Shown here piece by piece: positions 35,373 through 43,421 of a stretch of DNA of 64,000 nt. Positions within the stretch are counted from its first letter, which is position 1; every line of letters starts with the position of its first letter. This stretch comes from Lacibacter luteus (GTDB lineage: Bacteria > Bacteroidota > Bacteroidia > Chitinophagales > Chitinophagaceae), in assembly GCF_004118265.1 (NCBI RefSeq), contig NZ_SDHW01000004.1, positions 310,001 to 374,000 on the forward strand, read 5' to 3'. Under the pieces are notes generated by a model. That model was given only the letters and a program-made list of their open reading frames with translations. It ran no database searches and was not told where the DNA came from. Both the position numbers and the translations under genes were made by a program.

Positions 35373-35897
35373 ATGAAATTAAGAACAGGTTTATCCGTTT
35401 TAATGGCATCAGCAGTAATTCTGTTTACTGCATGCAATAAAGAAAACACACCACCAACGCAGGCTGTTTATGAAATGGGCGACCAGATGGCACGCCCGGC
35501 CATTAACACAGTGTTTGTTGGAAGTTCAGAAAAAGATGTTTTTAACACCACTATTCCTTCGGCTATGGGTGCAGCATTTGCAGCAAAGTTTAAAGCAAGA
35601 CTGCTTGCATTAAATGCCGGATATACAACAAATGCGTTAGGTCAGAATGCCGATCAGTTCACCGGTTTACTTGCAACTGATGTATTAAATGTTTCTAAAA
35701 CTGCACCTACAACTTTCTTTGACGGTACTAATATTTTAACCGGTCGTGCTTTGGCCGATGATGTGATTGATGTAGAGCTGCTTTTACTGTTTGGCGGGCC
35801 AACCGGAGGTTCAAATCCGGGTTTAACGAGCGATCATGTAAGCGAAAACGACAAAGCTTTTCTTGCTTCGTTTCCTTACTTAGCTACGCCACACTAA
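35373..35897 (+). CDS. DUF4331 C-terminal-like lipoprotein
   Basis: Lipoprotein of 174 residues resembling the C-terminal half of DUF4331 proteins (MARPAINTVFVGSSEKDVFN; GRALADDVIDVELLLLFGG; SDHVSENDKAFLASFPYLA). Residues 1-21 are a lipoprotein signal (FTAC, Cys21), so this is a naturally separate protein and not a frameshifted piece. It follows the N-terminal-type gene by 38 bases and is expected to work with it at the outer membrane. A hairpin at 35908-35938 follows. Function unknown. Confidence 0.85.
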   Translation: MKLRTGLSVLMASAVILFTACNKENTPPTQAVYEMGDQMARPAINTVFVGSSEKDVFNTTIPSAMGAAFAAKFKARLLALNAGYTTNALGQNADQFTGLLATDVLNVSKTAPTTFFDGTNILTGRALADDVIDVELLLLFGGPTGGSNPGLTSDHVSENDKAFLASFPYLATPH

Positions 35898-35907
35898 CAA
35901 AACCATT

Positions 35908-35938
35908 ACAAGCGAAGCTGTAGTTCAGCTTCGCTTGT
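35908..35938 (+). terminator. Strong hairpin after the DUF4331 pair
   Basis: ACAAGCGAAGCTG and its exact complement CAGCTTCGCTTGT around TAGTT. No T run follows, so it may only weaken transcription into the TPR gene or stabilise the upstream mRNA. Confidence 0.6.
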
Positions 35939-35967
35939 ACTATTCTCACTCTTTACAAGTATTTGCT

Positions 35968-37272
35968 ATGTATAAACTGTTCCTGCTTTTGTTTGTCGTT
36001 GCAACCTGCTTCAGCTGTTCTTACAATTCCGGTAAAGTAGTAAAGGAAGAACTGTTGCTTCATTTGCTGCAACAGCAACCTGCGCAAAGCAACAGCGCTC
36101 TGTTAATTGAAAAAGATATTTATTTCTGGCAAACAAGAATTGCAGAAAACAGAGAAGAAAATGCATCTGTACTGAAACTTGCATCACTTTATTCAATGCG
36201 GTTTCACCACAGTGGCCTGATCGGTGATATAATTAAGAGTGATAGTTTATACAAAGCAGCAAATCAACTGCAGAAATTTTTCTCCTCAGGTGTTTACCGT
36301 GCACTTGCTGCAAATGCTGTTACACAGCACCGGTTTAAAGATGCAGAGAGGTATATAGACACCGCACTAACAATGGGCGACAACAAATATTTAACCTTGC
36401 TTCAAGCTTTTGACATAAAGCTTGAGTTAGGACAACAGTTTCGTGCCGAACAAATTCTTCAAAGTATTCATCCAAAAAATAATTTTGATTACTACATCCG
36501 TGCTTCAAAGTTAGAAGATCATAAAGGCAACAGTGAAGAAAGCATCCGCTATATGGAAAAAGCATATGCCGATGTAGCCGACAGCAGGAATACACAATTG
36601 CTGCTGTGGGTAAAAACAAATCTTGCAGATATGTATGGCCATCAGAACAGAATTAATGATGCTTACAGATTATATAACGAAGTAATTAGCAGCGATGCCA
36701 ATTACTATCATGCATGGAAAGGAATTGCCTGGCTTGCATTCTCGAACGATAAAAACACAAATTTTGCAAAAACAATCCTTCATCGTCTTCAAAAAATTCA
36801 TCCCATACCTGATTATGATCTGATGTTGAGTGAAATTGCCGGCTATGAAAATAACATCACCGAAAAAAACAAGTGGCTGCTTTCCTTTATTAAAAAAGTG
36901 CAGGCTCCCGGCTACGGCGATATGTACAATAAATATCTCTTTAACATTCTTACGGATGAATACAATAACCCTTCTGCAGCTTTGTTAATTGCACAAAAAG
37001 AAATTCAGAACCGCCCTACCGCTCAATCTTACGATATGCTCGCATGGTCGCTATACAAAAGCAACCGGCTGAATGAAGCTGTTGGCATAGCCAACGGACG
37101 TGTAATAAACAAAACATTTGAACCCGACGCCCTTTATCATATAGGTTTAATTTTTAAAAAAGCTGGTAATAACAACCTTGCAAAGTACTACCTGGGCCAG
37201 GCTCTGGAAAGCAGTTTTGAATTAGGACCGCAAGTAACCAAAAATATTACCCAAGAGCTGCAATCGCTCTGA
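35968..37272 (+). CDS. TPR-repeat lipoprotein of the DUF4331 cluster
   Basis: Lipoprotein with many tetratricopeptide repeats. ATG at 35968 is chosen because it opens a lipoprotein signal (LLLFVVATCFSC, Cys17). Repeats run through most of the 434 residues (TQHRFKDAERYIDTALTMGD; LEDHKGNSEESIRYMEKAYAD; GHQNRINDAYRLYNEVISSD; KAGNNNLAKYYLGQALESS). Such a protein may be a scaffold for a receptor complex. It ends 18 bases before the TonB-dependent receptor gene, so the two are very likely co-transcribed. Confidence 0.83.
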   Translation: MYKLFLLLFVVATCFSCSYNSGKVVKEELLLHLLQQQPAQSNSALLIEKDIYFWQTRIAENREENASVLKLASLYSMRFHHSGLIGDIIKSDSLYKAANQLQKFFSSGVYRALAANAVTQHRFKDAERYIDTALTMGDNKYLTLLQAFDIKLELGQQFRAEQILQSIHPKNNFDYYIRASKLEDHKGNSEESIRYMEKAYADVADSRNTQLLLWVKTNLADMYGHQNRINDAYRLYNEVISSDANYYHAWKGIAWLAFSNDKNTNFAKTILHRLQKIHPIPDYDLMLSEIAGYENNITEKNKWLLSFIKKVQAPGYGDMYNKYLFNILTDEYNNPSAALLIAQKEIQNRPTAQSYDMLAWSLYKSNRLNEAVGIANGRVINKTFEPDALYHIGLIFKKAGNNNLAKYYLGQALESSFELGPQVTKNITQELQSL

Positions 37273-37290
37273 ATTTAACTTCTGTTGTTT

Positions 37291-39507
37291 ATGAAAGAAA
37301 TGCTACTTCTGTTGTTCAGCGTTTTTCTTGTTAATACAACAAAGGCACAAGTTTTTTTTAACGGACGTATTATAGACAGTGTAAACAATGAAGCCGTAGA
37401 AGGCGCTGTTATTTTCTGCAATAATAAAACAACAACCTCTGCAAAAGATGGCAGCTTTTCAATTTCGGTTTCGGCAACAACAACAAACATCAGTATTACC
37501 GCTATCGGCTACCAATCTTTACAACTAAATACTGCAGGAAAATCAGCTGTTATTTACCTGCGCCGTACAACGTTTAATTTAAAAGAACTGGTTATTGCCG
37601 CCGGTAATGCCAACAAAGTGTATTCTACCATCAGCAAAATTGATTTGAATAAACGGCCTGTTAATTCGGCACAGGAGTTTTTGCGTTATGTGCCGGGTTT
37701 GTTTATTGCACAACACCAGGGTGGCGGTAAAGCAGAGCAGATTTTTTTACGAGGTTTCGATGTAGATCATGGTACCGATGTACAGATTACAGTTGATGGC
37801 ATACCGGTAAACATGCCATCGCATGCACACGGACAAGGTTATGCTGATATGCATTTTGTAATTCCCGAGCTGGTAAAAACAATCGACTATGGAAAGGGAA
37901 GCTATTACACTGAGCATGGTAATTTCAACACAGCAGGTTATGTAGAACTCCAAACAGTAAACAGGCTTATACAAAACACGGTACAGCTTGAAGCAGGTTT
38001 GTTTAACAGTTACCGGGCATTGGCAATAATTAACCTGCTCCCTGCATCCAACAAAAAACAAAATGCCTTTCTTGCATCTGAATTCATTTATTCCGATGGG
38101 CCTTTTGAAAGTGCACAGCATTTTAACCGTTTCAATATTTGGGGTAAGTACAATGCTGAGCTTAACGAGCGCAATAAAATATTTATTCAAGCAAGCGTAT
38201 TTAATAGCAAATGGGATGCATCTGGCCAGATTCCGGAGCGTGCAGTAGCCAATAACAGCATCAGTCGCTTTGGCGCTATTGATAATACCGAAGGTGGTTA
38301 CACAGGCCGCATCAATTTCAGTGCAAAACTGCAGCAGCGTTTACATAGTAAGGATCAGCTCGAACATCAGCTGTATTATTCCCGTTATCATTTTAATCTT
38401 TTTTCGAATTTCACTTTCTTTCTCAACGATGCTGTTAATGGCGATCAGATATTACAGCAGGAAGCAAGAGATATTTTTGGCTGGCAATCGAACTGGCAGT
38501 CGAAACACACAAAAGGCAAAACAGATTTTACAAGCAGCATTGGCAGCGGATTACGTTTTGACATAACAGACAATTCGGAGTTATCACATACTAAAAACAA
38601 AGCAGAAGTTCTCGAAGCCATTGCCTTGGGTAATGTGCATGAAACCAATGGCTGGTTGTATGCAGATGAAAAGATCGAGATGGGTAAATGGCTGCTTACT
38701 TTTGGTGCCAGAGTCGACTATTTTCATTTTAAGTACAGCGATAAACTAAACCCTTCTTTAAAAGCGCAGGAGCAGTTCATTGTTAGCCCAAAAGCAAATT
38801 TGTTTTATACGTTAAATAAAACCCTCCAATTGTATTTTAAAAATGGAAAGGGATTTCACAGTAACGATACACGGGTAGTATTACCACAAACAGGCAGAGA
38901 AGTGCTGCCGGCTTCTTATGGCTCTGATCTTGGTTTCATCTGGAAACCTTTCAAAAACTTGTTGCTCAATGCAGCTGTATGGCATCTTTTTCTCCAACAG
39001 GAGTTTGTATATGTAGGCGATGAAGGAATTGTTGAACCCGCCGGCAAAACACGCCGTTATGGTGCAGATATTTCAGTACGCTGGCAACTGTTAAAGCAAC
39101 TCTTTGCCGATGGCAATTTGAACCTGGCGCATACCAGAAGTATTGAGAATGCAAAAGATGAAAATTACATCCCCTTAGCACCAACAGTTACCAGCACAGG
39201 AGGTATCAACTATCAGCAAAACAACTTGAGTGCAGCAATTCGTTACCGTTACATTGCCAAACGTGCAGCAAACGAAGATTACAGCATTACTGCCAAAGGG
39301 TATTTTATTACGGATGCTTCTGTAAGCTATGCTTTATATAATTGGGAAATTTCCGCAGTAGCAGAAAACCTCTTCAATTCAAAATGGAATGAAGCACAGT
39401 TTGCAACAGAATCAAGATTACGCAATGAACCCGCTTCCGTTACCGAATTACATTTTACACCCGGCAATCCTTTTTTTCTAAAACTTAAATTAGCCGTACA
39501 CTTTTAA
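37291..39507 (+). CDS. TonB-dependent receptor of the DUF4331 cluster
   Basis: Outer membrane receptor importing an unknown ligand. ATG at 37291 opens the signal peptide MKEMLLLLFSVFLVNTTKAQ. Residues about 22-95 are a carboxypeptidase-regulatory-like domain (VFFNGRIIDSVNNEAVEGAV), about 110-225 the plug (RPVNSAQEFLRYVPGLFIAQ; IFLRGFDVDHGTDVQITVDG), and the rest a barrel of normal length (738 residues) ending in FFLKLKLAVHF with a terminal aromatic. It lacks a SusD partner, so it is a classical receptor for a siderophore, metal or other small molecule. It closes the fasciclin-DUF4331-TPR group. Confidence 0.92.
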   Translation: MKEMLLLLFSVFLVNTTKAQVFFNGRIIDSVNNEAVEGAVIFCNNKTTTSAKDGSFSISVSATTTNISITAIGYQSLQLNTAGKSAVIYLRRTTFNLKELVIAAGNANKVYSTISKIDLNKRPVNSAQEFLRYVPGLFIAQHQGGGKAEQIFLRGFDVDHGTDVQITVDGIPVNMPSHAHGQGYADMHFVIPELVKTIDYGKGSYYTEHGNFNTAGYVELQTVNRLIQNTVQLEAGLFNSYRALAIINLLPASNKKQNAFLASEFIYSDGPFESAQHFNRFNIWGKYNAELNERNKIFIQASVFNSKWDASGQIPERAVANNSISRFGAIDNTEGGYTGRINFSAKLQQRLHSKDQLEHQLYYSRYHFNLFSNFTFFLNDAVNGDQILQQEARDIFGWQSNWQSKHTKGKTDFTSSIGSGLRFDITDNSELSHTKNKAEVLEAIALGNVHETNGWLYADEKIEMGKWLLTFGARVDYFHFKYSDKLNPSLKAQEQFIVSPKANLFYTLNKTLQLYFKNGKGFHSNDTRVVLPQTGREVLPASYGSDLGFIWKPFKNLLLNAAVWHLFLQQEFVYVGDEGIVEPAGKTRRYGADISVRWQLLKQLFADGNLNLAHTRSIENAKDENYIPLAPTVTSTGGINYQQNNLSAAIRYRYIAKRAANEDYSITAKGYFITDASVSYALYNWEISAVAENLFNSKWNEAQFATESRLRNEPASVTELHFTPGNPFFLKLKLAVHF

Positions 39508-39536
39508 CAGAACAATCAAGCAGAGTAAGCCATAAC

Positions 39537-39567
39537 TTTTGTTGTGGCTTTTTTTGTTTTACTAATC
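39537..39567 (+). terminator. Terminator of the TonB-dependent receptor gene
   Basis: AAGCCATAAC pairs with GTTGTGGCTT (wobbles allowed) around TTTT, followed by a run of seven T. Confidence 0.85.
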
Positions 39568-39636
39568 AGCGTCAGGTATTGCATCTTCTCAAAAATGTTT
39601 CTACCTTTTTTCTGCCAATCACAAAACCAAACTAAC

Positions 39637-40608
39637 ATGCTCAAAAAAACATTGAAATGGACAGGCATCATCCTGCTCTTTCTTATTATTGGCCTTGCGG
39701 CCATTGTACTGCTTAATCAAAACAAAAAGTACGATGCGCCTTACCCCGCTATCAAAGCTTCTTCCGACAGTGCTGTTATTGCACGTGGCAAATATCTTGT
39801 GTATGGGCCTGCGCATTGTGCCGACTGTCATGCAAAACCCGGAACCGAAGAAATTGTAAACAGCGGCGCAGAAGTTGATTTGCCCGGTGGCAGAGATTTC
39901 AAATTGCCCATCGGTCATATTTATCCAAAGAACATTACACCCGATAAAGAAACCGGCATCGGTACTATTTCTGATGAAGCCATTGCACGCTCGTTGCGTT
40001 TTGGCGTTGGGCACGATGGCAGAGCACTGTTCGACTTTATGCCATTTCATGATATGAGCGATGAAGATCTTACAGCAGTTATCTCCTACATCCGCACCAT
40101 AAAACCGGTTAGCAATAAAGTGCCTGATAATAAAATGAATTTGCTGGGCATGGTTATCAAAGCATTTGTATTAAAACCTGTTGGACCAACCGCCACACCA
40201 CCCAAATCTGTAAAAGCAGATTCTACTGTTGAATATGGAAGATACCTTGCCATGAGTGTTGCTAATTGCAACGGTTGCCATACCGACAGAGATTTGATGA
40301 CGGGTGCTTTTATTGGTGAACCATTTGCCGGTGGTTTTAAAATGGAATCGATCATTGATCCGGAACATTACGAATGCCAAAGCCCCAACCTTACACCCGA
40401 TAAAGAAACAGGCCGCATTTACGGCTGGAACGAAGAAACTTTCCGCAACCGCATACGCCAGGGAAAACTTATTAAACACAGCCCGATGGCATGGGGCCCA
40501 TTCAGCCGCATGAGCGATATGGAAATAAAAGCCATTTACAAATTTTTGCAAACCGTAAAACCGGTTAATAAAAAAATAGAAAAAACATTCTACGAAAAGA
40601 AAGCTTAG
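39637..40608 (+). CDS. Di-haem c-type cytochrome
   Basis: Membrane-anchored electron carrier of 323 residues. ATG at 39637 gives a single N-terminal membrane segment (WTGIILLFLIIGLAAIVLL). Two haem-binding motifs CADCH (about residue 66) and CNGCH (about 213) each begin a cytochrome c domain with a distal methionine candidate (FMPFHDMSDEDL; HSPMAWGPFSRMSD). The repeated NITPDKETGIGTISDEA / NLTPDKETGRIYGW pattern is typical of the ADH-type cytochrome subunits, so it may take electrons from a periplasmic dehydrogenase. No such enzyme lies next to it. Confidence 0.92.
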   Translation: MLKKTLKWTGIILLFLIIGLAAIVLLNQNKKYDAPYPAIKASSDSAVIARGKYLVYGPAHCADCHAKPGTEEIVNSGAEVDLPGGRDFKLPIGHIYPKNITPDKETGIGTISDEAIARSLRFGVGHDGRALFDFMPFHDMSDEDLTAVISYIRTIKPVSNKVPDNKMNLLGMVIKAFVLKPVGPTATPPKSVKADSTVEYGRYLAMSVANCNGCHTDRDLMTGAFIGEPFAGGFKMESIIDPEHYECQSPNLTPDKETGRIYGWNEETFRNRIRQGKLIKHSPMAWGPFSRMSDMEIKAIYKFLQTVKPVNKKIEKTFYEKKA

Positions 40609-40636
40609 TTGTACTGAGTCTTGATGTTTCCTGAAG

Positions 40637-40665
40637 AGGCATTCCGGAAGGAATGCCTTTCTTTT
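40637..40665 (+). terminator. Terminator of the cytochrome gene
   Basis: AGGCATTCC and GGAATGCCT are exact complements around GGAA, followed by TTCTTTTT. Confidence 0.88.
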
Positions 40666-40721
40666 TATGTGCATATAAGCAGCCTTGCTTACATTCGCTG
40701 CTGCAACATAAATTCACTCGC

Positions 40722-41492
40722 ATGCGTATTATTTCTTATAACGTTAACGGCATTCGTGCTGCCATAAAAAAAGGGTTTATTGATTGGCTGAAAACAGATC
40801 CTGCCGATATTATCTGTGTGCAGGAAACAAAAGCCACCAAAGAAGATGTAGATCACAAACTGTTTAACGATCTGGGTTACCACGATTATTGGTTCAGTGC
40901 GCAGAAGAAAGGTTACAGTGGGGTGGCTGTGTTTTCAAAAATAAAAGCCGATAATGTTGTAACAGGCAATGGTCATGGACCAAGCGATGATGAAGGCCGT
41001 GTAATACAGCTTGACTTTGGTGATGTTCGTTTGATCAATACTTATTTCCCCAGCGGTACCAGTGGCGACGAACGCCAGGCATTTAAATATGTTTGGCTCG
41101 ATGAATATTTCAACTGGCTGAACGAATTAAAGAAAACGCATCCTAAACTGATTCTTTGCGGCGATTACAATATTGCACACCATGAAATTGATATTCACGA
41201 TCCGAAAGGAAATAAAAAGTCGAGCGGTTTTTTACCCGAAGAACGTGAGTGGATGACGAAGTTTTATAACAGTGGCTGGGTTGATACGTTTCGTGCATTT
41301 CATCCCGAACCTCATCGTTACAGTTGGTGGAGCCAGCGTTTCCCCAGTGTACGCTTACAAAACAAAGGCTGGCGTATTGATTACATCAGTGTTACCGAAC
41401 CGTTGAAAGCAAATTTGAAAGATGCAGAAATTTATCCTGATGTAAAACACAGCGATCATTGCCCTGTTTATCTTGAACTGAAAATGAAATAA
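40722..41492 (+). CDS. xthA: Exodeoxyribonuclease III
   Basis: AP endonuclease and 3'-5' exonuclease for base excision repair. ATG at 40722 gives MRIISYNVNGIRAAIKKGF as in the family. The catalytic marks of the EEP fold are all present: N7 and N9 region, VQETK (Glu at about 36), GDYNIAH (about 147-153), and the final HSDHCPVYLEL. Length 256. The DUF4286 gene starts two bases after its stop codon, so the two are one transcript. Confidence 0.96.
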   Translation: MRIISYNVNGIRAAIKKGFIDWLKTDPADIICVQETKATKEDVDHKLFNDLGYHDYWFSAQKKGYSGVAVFSKIKADNVVTGNGHGPSDDEGRVIQLDFGDVRLINTYFPSGTSGDERQAFKYVWLDEYFNWLNELKKTHPKLILCGDYNIAHHEIDIHDPKGNKKSSGFLPEEREWMTKFYNSGWVDTFRAFHPEPHRYSWWSQRFPSVRLQNKGWRIDYISVTEPLKANLKDAEIYPDVKHSDHCPVYLELKMK

Positions 41493-41493
41493 T

Positions 41494-41799
41494 ATGATCG
41501 TATACAACGTAACATCCAAAGTAACCTGGGCTATACATGATGCATGGCTTAGCTGGATGAAGGAAGAGCATATACCCGAAGTAATTGCAACCGGTTGTTT
41601 TACCGATGCACGTTTTTTTCGCTTACTTGAAACTGAAGAAGAAGAAGGGCCAACATACACTGTGCAGTACTTTGCTGCAAGTAAAGAACTGCAGGAAGAT
41701 TATGTAAACACACATGCCAATACACTGCGGCAAAAAGCATTCGATAAATGGGGTAACCAGTTTATCGCATTCCGTTCATTAATGGAAGTTGTGCAGTAA
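41494..41799 (+). CDS. DUF4286 family protein
   Basis: Small cytoplasmic protein of 101 residues matching DUF4286 (MIVYNVTSKVTWAIHDAWLS; EVIATGCFTDARFFRLLETE; YTVQYFAASKELQEDYVNTH). It begins right after the xthA stop codon, so it is translationally linked to xthA. The family has a ferredoxin-like ABM/Dabb-type look but no known function. Confidence 0.88.
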   Translation: MIVYNVTSKVTWAIHDAWLSWMKEEHIPEVIATGCFTDARFFRLLETEEEEGPTYTVQYFAASKELQEDYVNTHANTLRQKAFDKWGNQFIAFRSLMEVVQ

Positions 41800-41884
41800 T
41801 TGTGGAAAACAGCAACAAAATCAACTGCCCGCAATTTAATTATACACATTGCTGAAACCCTTGCTGGCAAAGGATTACAGCAGC

Positions 41885-41927
41885 AAGAACGCTGAAATGC
41901 TTGTTGCACAAGGCTTTCAGCGTTCTT
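41885..41927 (+). terminator. Terminator of the xthA-DUF4286 unit
   Basis: AAGAACGCTGAAA and its exact complement TTTCAGCGTTCTT, with further pairing of CTTGT and ACAAG inside, followed by ATTTTACTTTTT. Confidence 0.85.
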
Positions 41928-42030
41928 ATTTTACTTTTTCTTAAAATAATTTGGGGGTTGAAATCTTTACAATCCTTGCCCTGCCTGCATTACAGCAAAA
42001 TTTTTAAGTGTTTTCTGTGAGCGAAAAAAA

Positions 42031-42061
42031 TTTTGTTGCTTTTCAAAACCTTCTATATTTG
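42031..42061 (+). promoter_or_regulatory. Bacteroidota-type promoter of the HU gene
   Basis: TTTTG (42031-42035) as -33 element and TATATTTG (42054-42061), an exact TAnnTTTG -7 element, with 18 bases between. It lies 22 bases before the ATG. This is the best promoter match in the window. Confidence 0.72.
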
Positions 42062-42083
42062 CTCCACTTAAAAAAACTCTCAT

Positions 42084-42353
42084 ATGAACAAAGCAGAATT
42101 AGTTGCAAAGCTTGCTGAAGATGCAGAAATTTCAAAAACACAGGCGAATGCTGCCCTGGATTCTTTTGTTGAAGCCGTTACAAAAACATTAAAAGGTGGT
42201 GGTAAAGTTACACTGGTTGGTTTCGGTACATTTTCTGTAACCAAGCGTGCTGCACGTACAGGTCGTAACCCACAAACAGGTGCAACTATCAAAATCAAAG
42301 CGAAGAAAGTAGCTAAATTTAAAGCAGGTAAAGAATTAGCAGCGAAGCTCTGA
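42084..42353 (+). CDS. hup: HU family DNA-binding protein
   Basis: Histone-like nucleoid protein of 89 residues. It has the N-terminal helical dimer region ([20 protein letters not shown]), [17 protein letters not shown], and the arm [17 protein letters not shown] characteristic of HU-beta. A strong promoter and terminator bracket the gene, fitting its high expression. Confidence 0.97.
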   Translation: MNKAELVAKLAEDAEISKTQANAALDSFVEAVTKTLKGGGKVTLVGFGTFSVTKRAARTGRNPQTGATIKIKAKKVAKFKAGKELAAKL

Positions 42354-42367
42354 TTATTTACAGGCAT

Positions 42368-42406
42368 AAAAAAAGCAGGAAACGTTTTTTGTTTCTTGCT
42401 TTTTTT
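42368..42406 (+). terminator. Terminator of the HU gene
   Basis: AAAAAAAGCAGGAAAC pairs with GTTTCTTGCTTTTTTT (one G-T wobble) around GTTTTTT. Confidence 0.88.
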
Positions 42407-42468
42407 ATGTTCAACTTTGTAACTACGCAGCATTGCTGCAATTCACTCATTTAAATAAACGAATTATC

Positions 42469-42588
42469 ATGGGCAGAGGAGATAAAAAAACTGCAAAAGG
42501 CAAACGTTTCAAAGGTTCTTTCGGCAAAAGCCGTCCTGCGAAAGTTGCTGTTGTAAAGAAAGCTGCGAAGAAAGCTGAAACTAAATAA
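42469..42588 (+). CDS. 30S ribosomal protein bTHX (Thx)
   Basis: A 39-residue, very basic protein that starts MGRGDKKTAKGKRFKGSFGK and continues SRPAKVAVVKKAAKKAETK. This is the small-subunit protein Thx that stabilises the head of the 30S particle in Thermus and is widespread in Bacteroidota. It is too short for ordinary length cut-offs. It has its own terminator at 42615-42651. Confidence 0.93.
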   Translation: MGRGDKKTAKGKRFKGSFGKSRPAKVAVVKKAAKKAETK

Positions 42589-42614
42589 GCTTCCGCTATA
42601 AGCAAAAATTCCTG

Positions 42615-42651
42615 AAGCAGGTTGTTACGCAAGTGATCGCCTGCTTTTTTT
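42615..42651 (+). terminator. Terminator of the bTHX gene
   Basis: AAGCAGG and CCTGCTT are exact complements around an 18-base loop, followed by seven T. Confidence 0.75.
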
Positions 42652-42719
42652 ATTTCCCCAAAAACCAATTCCTGCACTCATACTTCCTACATCATAAATC
42701 CTACATCAGCCATTTTCCT

Positions 42720-43361
42720 TTAGGGTGCTAAACGTTCAATCTTCCAGCCACCAATTTCCTGTAACGTATATTGAATACGATCGTGTAAACGGCTGCTTCT
42801 TCCCTGCCAGAACTCGATGATCACGGGCTTTACTCTGTAGCCACCCCAATGTGCCGGACGGGTTAATTGTTCTGTCTTAAATTTCTCATCCATTTCTTTC
42901 ACACGGTTTTCTAACCAACTGCGGTTTTCAATAACTCTGCTTTGCGGCGAAGCCCATGCACCTACCTGCGATCCTGTTGGGCGTGATAAAAAATATTCAT
43001 CACTTTCTTCAACACTCACTTTTTCAACCAACCCAATAATGCGTACCTGGCGTTCGAGTTCTTTCCAGAAAAACAACAAACAGGCTCTCGGATTTTCCGC
43101 AAGTTCCTGCCCTTTCATGCTTTCGTAGTTGGTATAAAACACGAATCCTTTTTCGTCGTAACCTTTCAATAATACAATACGTGCCGATGGTACGCCTTCG
43201 TTCGATGAAGTTGCAAGTGTCATTGCATTTACTTCATCAATTTCCGATTCAATGGCTTGCTGCCACCAATCTCCAAACTGGAGAAAAGGGTTATCGGTTA
43301 CTTCTGTTTCAATTAATGTTTTTAAGGAATAATCTCTGCGGATATCTGCAATGGACGCCAT
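42720..43361 (-). CDS. pdxH: Pyridoxamine 5'-phosphate oxidase
   Basis: FMN enzyme that makes pyridoxal 5'-phosphate, the cofactor of SerC among others. Sequence marks: MTLATSSNEGVPSARIVLLK (substrate and FMN site), GFVFYTNYESMKGQELAENP, LLFFWKELERQVRIIG, SRPTGSQVGAWASPQS, and the family ending EFWQGRSSRLHDRIQY and WKIERLAP. Length 213 is normal. It is a single minus-strand gene with a TAGATTTG promoter element (43387-43394) 26 bases upstream. Confidence 0.97.
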   Translation of the reverse strand: MASIADIRRDYSLKTLIETEVTDNPFLQFGDWWQQAIESEIDEVNAMTLATSSNEGVPSARIVLLKGYDEKGFVFYTNYESMKGQELAENPRACLLFFWKELERQVRIIGLVEKVSVEESDEYFLSRPTGSQVGAWASPQSRVIENRSWLENRVKEMDEKFKTEQLTRPAHWGGYRVKPVIIEFWQGRSSRLHDRIQYTLQEIGGWKIERLAP

Positions 43362-43386
43362 AAAACAAGCTGTTTTAGTGAAGCGC

Positions 43387-43394
43387 CAAATCTA
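43387..43394 (-). promoter_or_regulatory. Bacteroidota -7 promoter element of pdxH
   Basis: On the minus strand TAGATTTG, an exact TAnnTTTG match 26 bases before the pdxH ATG. The -33 element is not clear. Confidence 0.5.
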
Positions 43395-43421
43395 AGGAAC
43401 GAACGAATAATAACCGCTGAT

